Of a stretch of DNA of 15,007 bases, positions 1-5,488 are shown piece by piece. How positions within the stretch are numbered: position 1 is the first letter of the stretch; each line of letters begins with the position of its first letter. Origin of the DNA: CAZTAR01 sp043813895 (GTDB lineage Bacteria; Planctomycetota; Phycisphaerae; UBA1845; UTPLA1); contig JBDRKQ010000042.1 of the NCBI GenBank assembly GCA_043813895.1, forward strand, positions 1 through 15,007, given 5' to 3'. The notes beneath the pieces are model-generated. The model made no database searches. It was not told the origin of the DNA and saw nothing but the letters and a program-made list of their open reading frames with translations. A program made the translations under genes and the position numbers.

Positions 1-1186
1 CCCCGATGAGCACGTTCTGGATCATCTTCACTGTCGCGGCAACGTGCAGCGCCCGATCACCGAGGAAAGCGCCGGCCGCGGCCACCGCGCCCGTGGCGTC
101 GATGGTCCCGCCCATCCAGGCCCCGCCGAGCACGTGGTCCATGCCCACCGCATTGATGAACTGAGGCATGACGATCATCATGATCGAGGTGAACACCAGC
201 GACATGCCGACCGCGAGCGTCAGCTCCTCCTTCTTGGCCTTAACGGCGGCGGCGGTGGCGATCGCAGCCGAGACGCCGCAGACGCTGGTTGCCGCGGCCA
301 CAATGATCACAAGGGACTTGCTCGTCATCTTCAGCATGCGTGTCCCGAAGAAGTACATGAAGACGAGAACGCAAGGCGTCACGAACCACGCGACCATCAA
401 TCCGCGGCTGCCAAGCACGACGATCTTGCTGAAGAGGATTTCCGCGCCCAGCAACACCAGGCCGGTCTTGATAAACAGCTCGGTCTTGGACCCCGCCAAC
501 AGCCACTTCGGTGCCCCGATCGTGTTACTGATCAGCAGCCCGAGCAACAGCGCCCACATTGCGTACGGCAGACCGTAGGCCTTCATGGCGACATGGCTGG
601 CAATGAAGTAAGCCAGTGTTGCGAGGAGGAATATCACCAGGTATCCGCCGGCGAATCTCCGCACCTTCTCGCCCATGAGTCGGACTGCCAGTGCGAAGGC
701 CAGGCCCATCGCGACGAGCAGCACGGCCAGTCCGCCGAAGTTGTGCTTGGGGGATTGCGCTTTATTGAAAAGCGCCTCGATCGCTTCGCGATGTGGGAGT
801 GAAGTCACGATGCCCAGTATGGCGTCTCGATCCGCCACGCTCATCGCGTACCGCGACTTCCACAGGAGCTTCTCCGAGACTTGCCGCTTACCCGCGGTGT
901 AGCTGACTTTGCGCGTGTAGTTGAGCCGTTCAGCCGTTGTGGCCGGTAGCTTGTTCTGTCGTGCGTCGGTGGACTTCAGACTATCGGGCCAGTCCTTCAC
1001 CTTGACGCTGACGTCGTCGTAGAACGCGTCGAACGGGCTCGCAGCCCAGCGTTGGATATTCGGTGCCTTGAGCCCGCTGCCAAGCGCAGCCGCGATGACA
1101 GCGAACACGAGAATGCCGAAGCCGATCCAGACGGCCCACCAATCCTCCTGCTTCCAAAGGGATGAGATGCCGTTGCTCTTGCTCAT
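1..1186 (-). CDS. YeiH-family (UPF0324, 'putative sulfate exporter') membrane transporter, C-terminus cut by window edge
   Basis: About 395 residues are visible on the minus strand before the left edge cuts the gene. The ATG is at 1186, with AGGAGG seven bases upstream. Family signatures are SVCGVSAAIA (about residues 301-310), MGGTIDATGAVAAAG (about 357-371) and VKMIQNVLIG at the visible end, typical of the PF03601 YeiH/YadS group. At least seven hydrophobic segments can be seen: one at about 17-39, the rest from about 150 onward. Between the first two lies a charged, soluble-looking stretch of roughly 110 residues, so the N-terminal part is longer than in the E. coli YeiH type. The annotated role, sulfate export, is weakly supported in the family; transport of sulfate, sulfite or another sulfur anion is inferred from the neighbouring sulfate-reduction genes. 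It probably ends a minus-strand cluster with the siroheme genes. Confidence 0.85.
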   Translation of the reverse strand, partial: MSKSNGISSLWKQEDWWAVWIGFGILVFAVIAAALGSGLKAPNIQRWAASPFDAFYDDVSVKVKDWPDSLKSTDARQNKLPATTAERLNYTRKVSYTAGKRQVSEKLLWKSRYAMSVADRDAILGIVTSLPHREAIEALFNKAQSPKHNFGGLAVLLVAMGLAFALAVRLMGEKVRRFAGGYLVIFLLATLAYFIASHVAMKAYGLPYAMWALLLGLLISNTIGAPKWLLAGSKTELFIKTGLVLLGAEILFSKIVVLGSRGLMVAWFVTPCVLVFMYFFGTRMLKMTSKSLVIIVAAATSVCGVSAAIATAAAVKAKKEELTLAVGMSLVFTSIMMIVMPQFINAVGMDHVLGGAWMGGTIDATGAVAAAGAFLGDRALHVAATVKMIQNVLIG

Positions 1187-1327
1187 TGCGCCGCCTCCTG
1201 CCGTGCGAAAGTCGCAAGCCATGCGCCGGCACGCCACTGTGCCGGTTGCGGCCTGAGGAGGTAGCTGAGTATAGACCGATCGATGCTGGCGTCCATATGC
1301 TCGGGGGGAGGCGGCGGGTGCGACAGA

Positions 1328-1351
1328 AGCCGCGGATTGAAGTCCGCGGCT
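1328..1351 (-). repeat. REP-like palindrome, single copy
   Basis: A perfect 9-bp stem, AGCCGCGGA / TCCGCGGCT, flanks a 6-base loop. It belongs to the same family as the two copies at 2993-3087. Read on the minus strand it begins AGAGCCGCGGACTTCA, matching them. It lies in the 192-bp gap between the methyltransferase/synthase gene and the transporter, so it would be transcribed and could stabilise or shorten the mRNA. Confidence 0.75.
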
Positions 1352-1378
1352 CTTCGAGGTCGCAGGCATGGGGACGGC

Positions 1379-2905
1379 CTATGCGTCTGTTCGTGCGGTG
1401 TTGAGCAACGCGTCGACCAGGCCGGCCATCGTGGAGTCGGATGCCTCAGCCGCGGGCTCGCACCCCAGATCGCGCAGCGCCGCCGATGTCAGCGGGCTGA
1501 TGCTCGCAAGCCGAGCGCGCCGCAGGGCGTCCCCGTAGAGCCGGACAAGCGATCGAGCGATGGCGGGGCTCGTCACCATGACCCAATCGATTTCGCCGGC
1601 GGCCAGCGAATCGGCGGCGTCCGGATCGGGGGTCTCCACGTCGACACTGGCGTACACAACAACCTGTTCGACCTGGGCGCCGGCCCGCTCGAGTTCCTCG
1701 GACAGCACCTCCCGGCCTCTGCTTGCTCGAGCGAGGAGGAACCGTCGGCCTTCCGCGCTGCCGGCGAGTGCGGCTGCCAGCGCTTCCGCATTGAACTGTT
1801 CGGGCACAAGGTCGGCCTTGACATGATACCGGGCCAACTGCTCCGCCGTGCCCGATCCGATGGCGGCCAGCTTCACGGTCGCGAGGCGCCGCGTGTCGCC
1901 GCCGAGTTCGAGGAGCCGGCGGAAGAAGTAGTCAACCCCGTTCTGGCTGGAGAACACGAGCCAGTCGTACTGCCCAAGCCTCGCCATTGCCGCGTCGACC
2001 GGTCCCCAGTCCGGTGGATCGGTGATGCGGATTGCCGGGCTCGCGACCACGTCAGCACCAAGAGGCGCCAGCAGGTCGCGGAGCTTCCTGGAGGTCCGCG
2101 GCGATCCCGCCGCGAGAACACGCGTGTTGAACAACGGTCTCGCGGCAAACCAGGAGAGCAGCGGAGCGCGGTCCACTGCCTTCCCGACAACAAACGATGT
2201 TGGCGGACGGATCCCGTGCCGGCTGACGGCCTCGGCCACAGTCTCCAACGTGCATCTGAACGTCTGTTGTTGTGACAGGCTGCACCAGCGGACAATTGCG
2301 ACGGGTGTGTCCGCGGGCTTGCCGTGCTTGATGAGGGACGCGCTCCATTTCGCCGTGTTCCTTACGCCCATGTAAAGAACGAGCGTGCCTGGGAACCGAG
2401 CCAGCGCCTCGAAGTCCAGGCTGGATTCTGATTTGTCCTCGCGTTCACGTCCGGTAATCAAGGCGACAGCGGAGGCATCAGCGTGATGCGTGATGGGGAT
2501 TTCGCAGAAGGCGGCCACGGCGAGCGCGGTCGTGATTCCGGGAACAATTTCGAAGGGAATCCCCGCAGCACGCAGTGCGCTCGTTTCGTCCGCCGTGCGG
2601 CCGAAGATCGAGGAATCGCCGCCCTTGAGTCGCACGACGGTCTTCCCGCTTCGAGCCGCAGCGAGCATTCTGGCGGTGATTCTGTCAGGCGAGAGTGCGC
2701 GGCCGGTCTTCGGATGGCCCAGGCAGACGAGCTCGGCTGAAGGGGACGCGTGCTCCAGCACTGCTGGGTTTGCGAGGTAGTCGTATAAGACCAGGTTTGC
2801 CTGCTTGAGGCACTCGACCGCGCGGAGGGTCATCAGGCCCGGATCACCCGGACCCGCTCCCACCAGATAGACCATCGCAGGTGTTCGTCTCGACGTACTC
2901 GTCAC
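1379..2905 (-). CDS. cobA-hemD: Fused uroporphyrinogen-III C-methyltransferase / uroporphyrinogen-III synthase
   Basis: A 508-residue two-domain enzyme. Residues about 11-250 are the SAM-dependent uroporphyrinogen-III methyltransferase (SUMT): GAGPGDPG at 16-23, LKGGD at 93-97, VPGIT at 121-125 and the ITG strand near 150. Residues about 265-505 are a HemD-type synthase, with SSQNGVDYFF, an IGSGTAEQL segment and VTSPAIARSL. Together they would cyclise hydroxymethylbilane to uroporphyrinogen III and methylate it to precorrin-2, the branch point to siroheme and cobalamin. The start is GTG at 2905 with AGGAG 12 bases upstream, slightly far; the ATG at 2875 lacks a good Shine-Dalgarno. The usual VRLKGGDPFIFGR motif reads GGDSSIFGR here, a small departure. 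A precorrin-2 dehydrogenase, needed next for siroheme, is not in the window. Such fusions are common in sulfate reducers and Firmicutes. Confidence 0.93.
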   Translation of the reverse strand: MTSTSRRTPAMVYLVGAGPGDPGLMTLRAVECLKQANLVLYDYLANPAVLEHASPSAELVCLGHPKTGRALSPDRITARMLAAARSGKTVVRLKGGDSSIFGRTADETSALRAAGIPFEIVPGITTALAVAAFCEIPITHHADASAVALITGREREDKSESSLDFEALARFPGTLVLYMGVRNTAKWSASLIKHGKPADTPVAIVRWCSLSQQQTFRCTLETVAEAVSRHGIRPPTSFVVGKAVDRAPLLSWFAARPLFNTRVLAAGSPRTSRKLRDLLAPLGADVVASPAIRITDPPDWGPVDAAMARLGQYDWLVFSSQNGVDYFFRRLLELGGDTRRLATVKLAAIGSGTAEQLARYHVKADLVPEQFNAEALAAALAGSAEGRRFLLARASRGREVLSEELERAGAQVEQVVVYASVDVETPDPDAADSLAAGEIDWVMVTSPAIARSLVRLYGDALRRARLASISPLTSAALRDLGCEPAAEASDSTMAGLVDALLNTARTDA

Positions 2906-2992
2906 GCGCCTGGCAAGCTCCTGAAAAGAGGGACGCCCCGTAGAAAGTAGACTGATTCCGTCGCGACGGCAAGACGACCGCCACAGGCGATC

Positions 2993-3087
2993 GAGGAGCC
3001 GCGGACTTCAGTCCGCGCGGTTGGTCCCGGGGCGAAAACTCTCGCATCATCGGGTGGCCGCGCGGACTAAAGTCCGCGGCTCTCCTC
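2993..3087. repeat. REPIN-like element: two inverted copies of a palindromic REP sequence
   Basis: The left copy (2993-3020) and the reverse complement of the right copy (3058-3087) are almost identical. They differ by one base and a 2-base indel. Each contains its own inner stem (CGCGGACT / AGTCCGCG). They face each other across a 37-base spacer, the arrangement of a REPIN. The element fills the gap between the chelatase and methyltransferase genes. A third, solitary copy lies at 1328-1351. In REP families of this kind mobility depends on a RAYT (TnpA_REP) transposase encoded elsewhere; none is visible here. Confidence 0.75.
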
Positions 3088-3129
3088 ACACCGGGAAAAG
3101 CGGCAGCTCGATCGGGCTGAACATGGATA

Positions 3130-3489
3130 TCATTGATCCGTCTGGACGGTAATCTTGTAGAGCAGCTCCCGGAACAGCCGGTGCTGGCCCACGGGCGGCA
3201 ACATCTCCACATCGACGTGCGGGTGGGTCTCGCGGAGTTCGGCGACTAACGGCCGGATATCGCGGTCAACGTGCCCTTCGGCGGTCAGAAACAACGGGAG
3301 CACACGAATTCTGGTTGTTCCAGCGAGAACAGCGTCCGAGGCCACGTCCGCAAGCGTCGGTGGCGTGCATTCCATGTATGCCAGGCGTACCTTGCCACCG
3401 CCGACCTCAGCCTGGAGCGATTCGATCACCCGCTCCATGGAGGCGCGCCAACGAGGATCGTGGCTTCCATGTGCGACGAGGATCAGCAT
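3130..3489 (-). CDS. cbiX: Short CbiX/SirB-type sirohydrochlorin chelatase
   Basis: A 119-residue protein, the length of the single-domain CbiX-S/SirB chelatases that act as dimers. It opens with LILVAHGSHDPR, whose H7 is the first metal-site histidine. The second is H73 in LPLFLTAEGHVDRD. These proteins insert Fe2+ (giving siroheme) or Co2+ into sirohydrochlorin. Next to a methyltransferase/synthase and a sulfate-reduction operon, iron insertion for the siroheme of dissimilatory sulfite reductase is the more likely role, but metal choice cannot be read from sequence. The ATG at 3489 lacks a clear Shine-Dalgarno, so it may be a leading gene or the start may be slightly off. It is first in the minus-strand cluster, divergent from rex. 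Confidence 0.85.
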   Translation of the reverse strand: MLILVAHGSHDPRWRASMERVIESLQAEVGGGKVRLAYMECTPPTLADVASDAVLAGTTRIRVLPLFLTAEGHVDRDIRPLVAELRETHPHVDVEMLPPVGQHRLFRELLYKITVQTDQ

Positions 3490-3652
3490 AGGGGGTTGTT
3501 TCTCAACTCACCGCAGCACGGTGGGCGGACTGATCGCGGCGTTCGCGGATTGCGAACAACTCACTGTGTTCCAGGCTAATCTGCGATCGAGGCCTTTTCA
3601 AGACGAAGTCGGGTTCGCAGGATAAGATGAGAATCGCTCTCGGCGATTGTGT

Positions 3653-3687
3653 TGAATCCTGCCACACCGTCTTGTGTGTTGGATTCA
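3653..3687. promoter_or_regulatory. Two-part inverted repeat upstream of the rex promoter
   Basis: TGAATCC (3653-3659) pairs with GGATTCA (3681-3687). Inside it CACAC (3663-3667) pairs with GTGTG (3674-3678), around a 6-base loop. It could be an operator for the divergent genes or a hairpin in a transcript. The half-sites do not match the Rex consensus. Confidence 0.35.
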
Positions 3688-3722
3688 GTTCCACCGTTCT
3701 CAGGGATGGTATGGCGGGATCG

Positions 3723-3751
3723 TTGACACGGTACAATCAAACGTTTAGGAT
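3723..3751 (+). promoter_or_regulatory. Sigma-70-like promoter for rex
   Basis: A perfect -35 box TTGACA (3723-3728), a 17-bp spacer, and a -10 box TAGGAT (3746-3751, four of six consensus bases). Transcription would start near 3758, giving an untranslated leader of about 90 bases that includes the hairpin at 3763-3778. Confidence 0.6.
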
Positions 3752-3762
3752 GCTAATCGATC

Positions 3763-3778
3763 GGCCGGCAAGCCGGCC
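3763..3778. repeat. GC-rich hairpin in the rex leader
   Basis: A perfect 7-bp stem, GGCCGGC / GCCGGCC, with an AA loop. It lies about five bases after the expected transcription start of rex. It may be another dispersed palindrome or a leader hairpin; no U-run follows, so it is not an ordinary terminator. Confidence 0.5.
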
Positions 3779-3850
3779 TCGCATGATCGGTTGTCGCCCA
3801 CTGTGACTTAACAGCCTCGCACGATTGCCTCGATATCAGAGGGAGGATTC

Positions 3851-4471
3851 TTGGAACGCCTCAGCAGACTGGTTCTCGAACGATTGATGTGGTACTATCG
3901 GCTCCTCTCGGAATCACCGGCCATGAAACCGGCCCAGACGGTGACGAGCGCCCAAATTGCCGAGGTTCTGGACATCGACGCGACGCAGGTCCGCAAGGAC
4001 TTCGGGGCGATTGGACTCATGGGCATGGGCCGCGTCGGATTCGACGTCTGTGAGGTCTGCCGCGCCATCCGGGTCGTCCTCGGTTTCGACCAGCAATACG
4101 AAGCTGTGTTGATCGGTACAGGCCACCTGGGCAGTGCTCTTTTGGCCTATACTGGTTTTGATCGATACGGTCTGCACATCGCGGCGGCGTTCGACAACAG
4201 CGAGCGGAGGATCGGCGCCAGGATTGCAGGTTCGACGATCAAGAGCATGAGATTGCTGAAGCCCTTCGTGACGAGGCACGGAATTCGCCTCGCGATTCTC
4301 ACCACACCGGTCGAAGTGTCGCAGGCAGTGACCGATCGTCTGGTCTCCATCGGCGTGAAGGCGATCTGGAACTTCGCGCCCTCACGGTTGACGGTTCCCC
4401 CGGGGGTCTTGGTGCGCAACGAGCACATCTCCATGGGGCTGTCGGAGATTGCGTACCATCTCACTCGGTAG
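3851..4471 (+). CDS. rex: Redox-sensing transcriptional repressor Rex
   Basis: A 206-residue protein matching Rex along its length. The N-terminal winged helix (about 1-75) has the conserved TQVRKDFGAIG recognition helix (45-55) followed by RVGFDV. The Rossmann domain has GTGHLGSAL (89-97) for NADH, the AAAFDNSERRIG strand with an acidic residue (D115), and the WNFAPSRL segment; a C-terminal helix (about 191-206) ends the protein. Rex dimers bind DNA when NADH is low and release it when NADH rises. The start is TTG at 3851, supported by GGGAGG at 3841-3846 and by family N-termini beginning just before the ERL..YYRLL helix. In Desulfovibrio, Rex is known to control sulfate-reduction genes including sat; its place directly upstream of apr-qmo-sat suggests the same here, but I find no full-consensus Rex operator in the window. 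Confidence 0.93.
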   Translation: MERLSRLVLERLMWYYRLLSESPAMKPAQTVTSAQIAEVLDIDATQVRKDFGAIGLMGMGRVGFDVCEVCRAIRVVLGFDQQYEAVLIGTGHLGSALLAYTGFDRYGLHIAAAFDNSERRIGARIAGSTIKSMRLLKPFVTRHGIRLAILTTPVEVSQAVTDRLVSIGVKAIWNFAPSRLTVPPGVLVRNEHISMGLSEIAYHLTR

Positions 4472-4569
4472 CGTGGCGTCGGCTTTGGCGTCGCGGTTTT
4501 GAGCATCGCGTTCATTGGGGCGGGGGCGTTGGGATGGCGTGCGTGTGGAGCGCAGCACCGCGAGTGTTT

Positions 4570-4584
4570 TGAGAATGAGTCTCA
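4570..4584. promoter_or_regulatory. Fur-box-like dyad
   Basis: TGAGAATGAGTCTCA is one base from the common Fur-box form TGAGAATGATTCTCA and agrees with 11 of 14 positions of the 7-1-7 Fur consensus. A slightly wider view gives TTGAGA-N5-TCTCAA (4569-4585). It lies about 150 bp upstream of the predicted apr promoter, far for direct repression there, so its target is uncertain. Confidence 0.4.
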
Positions 4585-4728
4585 AGCTCAATTCTGCGCG
4601 GGCGTTTTGATGGCGCGTCTGGCTCGTCTTCGGATCGTTTTTCGTCGTTCCTTGGCTGCCCTGTTTGAGGTCCGTTCTCGAGGCGGAGCGGGCGCGGCAT
4701 TTAATCGTGAAAAAAATCTCGCAAGGCC

Positions 4729-4760
4729 TTGACGGCATGTTGGCTGTTCGTTAGAACGAA
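4729..4760 (+). promoter_or_regulatory. Likely promoter of the apr-qmo operon with overlapping dyad operator
   Basis: The -35 box is TTGACG (4729-4734), the spacer 17 bp, and the -10 box TAGAAC (4752-4757, four of six). The A-tract at 4710-4716 sits where an UP element would. A dyad TTCGTT-AG-AACGAA (4747-4760) covers the -10 completely, the classic position for a repressor. Its sequence is not the Rex or Fur consensus. The leader before aprB would be about 185 bases. Confidence 0.5.
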
Positions 4761-4822
4761 TCCTTTGGATGCGGATTGCGGCATCCCAACCTCCGAATCG
4801 CAGCCGTTTTCGGGGAATGGGG

Positions 4823-4842
4823 CGGGCAAGGATGCTTGTCCG
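4823..4842 (+). other. Leader hairpin upstream of aprB
   Basis: An 8-bp stem (CGGGCAAG / CTTGTCCG, one G-U pair) with a GATG loop, in the predicted 5' leader of the apr operon. It could protect the mRNA or be a dispersed palindrome. No riboswitch class is recognisable around it. Confidence 0.35.
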
Positions 4843-4933
4843 GGCGGGGATGTCTCTGACTATCACACGGAAGTTGGCGCGCACTCGTGGCAACGGGCGA
4901 ACCCAGGTTCCCGGGAATATTGTCTCTGAGCAG

Positions 4934-4941
4934 AAAGGAAG
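4934..4941 (+). promoter_or_regulatory. Ribosome binding site of aprB
   Basis: AAAGGAAG lies seven bases before the ATG at 4949. It fixes the aprB start there, although the reading frame stays open to an ATG at 4769. Confidence 0.7.
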
Positions 4942-4948
4942 TAGGAAC

Positions 4949-5413
4949 ATGCCGAGTTTTGTGATTCCGGACAAATGCGACGGGTGCAAGGCGCTCGACA
5001 AGACGGCTTGCCAGCACATTTGTCCCAATGACCTCATGGTCTTGGACAAGCAGTCGATGAAGGCCTTCAATCAAGATCCTTCGATGTGCTGGGAATGCTA
5101 TAGCTGCGTGAAGATCTGCCCGACCCAGGCGATCGAAGTCCGCGGTTACGCCGACTTCGTGCCGTTGGGCGCTAGCGCGACGGCAATGCGCAGCACTGAA
5201 GACATCATGTGGACGATCCAGTTCCGCAGCAAGGACATCAAGCCGAAACGCTTCAAGTTCCCGATTCGCACGACACCGGAAGGAAAGGCCCAACCGTTCG
5301 GTCACTATCCGACGGGTGATGACAGCCTGAAGAGCCAGACGTTGATGTGTGAGCCGACGGGTCTGAACACGGAGAAGGGATCGGTCAAATTCGACAAGGT
5401 CCCGACGCTATAG
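4949..5413 (+). CDS. aprB: Adenylylsulfate (APS) reductase beta subunit, two [4Fe-4S] clusters
   Basis: A 154-residue ferredoxin-like subunit of dissimilatory APS reductase that passes electrons to the FAD of AprA. It begins MPSFVIPDKCDGC, as AprB proteins do. Eight cysteines fall in two groups, C10-C13-C21-C25 and C47-C50-C53-C57, with the wide 10-CxxC-x7-CxxxC spacing typical of AprB. W48 lies between the clusters, matching the tryptophan proposed to relay electrons in the Archaeoglobus enzyme. The C-terminal tail (about 100-154) is the part that in known structures wraps around AprA. The start at 4949 is chosen over the upstream in-frame ATG because of the ribosome binding site and family N-termini. 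It heads the operon, with aprA 75 bp downstream. Confidence 0.97.
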   Translation: MPSFVIPDKCDGCKALDKTACQHICPNDLMVLDKQSMKAFNQDPSMCWECYSCVKICPTQAIEVRGYADFVPLGASATAMRSTEDIMWTIQFRSKDIKPKRFKFPIRTTPEGKAQPFGHYPTGDDSLKSQTLMCEPTGLNTEKGSVKFDKVPTL

Positions 5414-5488
5414 TCTGGCGCGGTTTGGGTTTAGGTTTCTGTTTCTCTCAAGTACTTGGCAGAAGATCTCTGAAGGAGATATAGAATA

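Larger units (their letters stand above)
3490..3850. other. Divergent intergenic region between cbiX and rex
   Basis: A 361-bp region with no convincing gene. It holds the inverted repeat at 3653-3687, the rex promoter at 3723-3751, the GC-rich hairpin at 3763-3778 and the rex ribosome binding site. A promoter for the minus-strand cluster should also lie here, but I see no clear pair of boxes for it. Confidence 0.7.
4472..4948. other. Long intergenic region and leader of the apr-qmo operon
   Basis: A 477-bp gap with no convincing gene. It contains a Fur-box-like dyad (4570-4584), a seven-A tract (4710-4716) in the position of an UP element, a promoter with overlapping dyad (4729-4760), a leader hairpin (4823-4842) and the palindrome TTCCCGGGAA (4908-4917) shortly before the aprB ribosome binding site. 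Confidence 0.75.

Noticed and set aside
44..802. A 252-codon plus-strand frame opposite the transporter
   Set aside because: Its His/Gln/Glu/Arg-rich composition is that of an antisense shadow; the minus strand shows clear YeiH-family motifs over the same bases.
3503..3736. A 77-codon minus-strand frame between cbiX and rex
   Set aside because: There is no recognisable protein feature and no convincing ribosome binding site, and it overlaps the rex promoter and the inverted repeat.
4499..4732. A 77-codon plus-strand frame between rex and the apr promoter
   Set aside because: It has low-complexity Arg/Ala composition, no ribosome binding site and no family resemblance, and it covers the Fur-like dyad and the A-tract.
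4769..4948. A 60-codon N-terminal extension of aprB, open in frame to an ATG at 4769
   Set aside because: It lacks a good ribosome binding site and AprB-like sequence, whereas AAAGGAAG and the usual MPSF start occur at 4949. The extension overlaps the leader hairpin.
4958..4975. TTTGT-N8-ACAAA as a Rex operator
   Set aside because: It lies inside the first codons of aprB, encodes conserved residues (FVIPDKC), and the inner bases do not match the Rex consensus.
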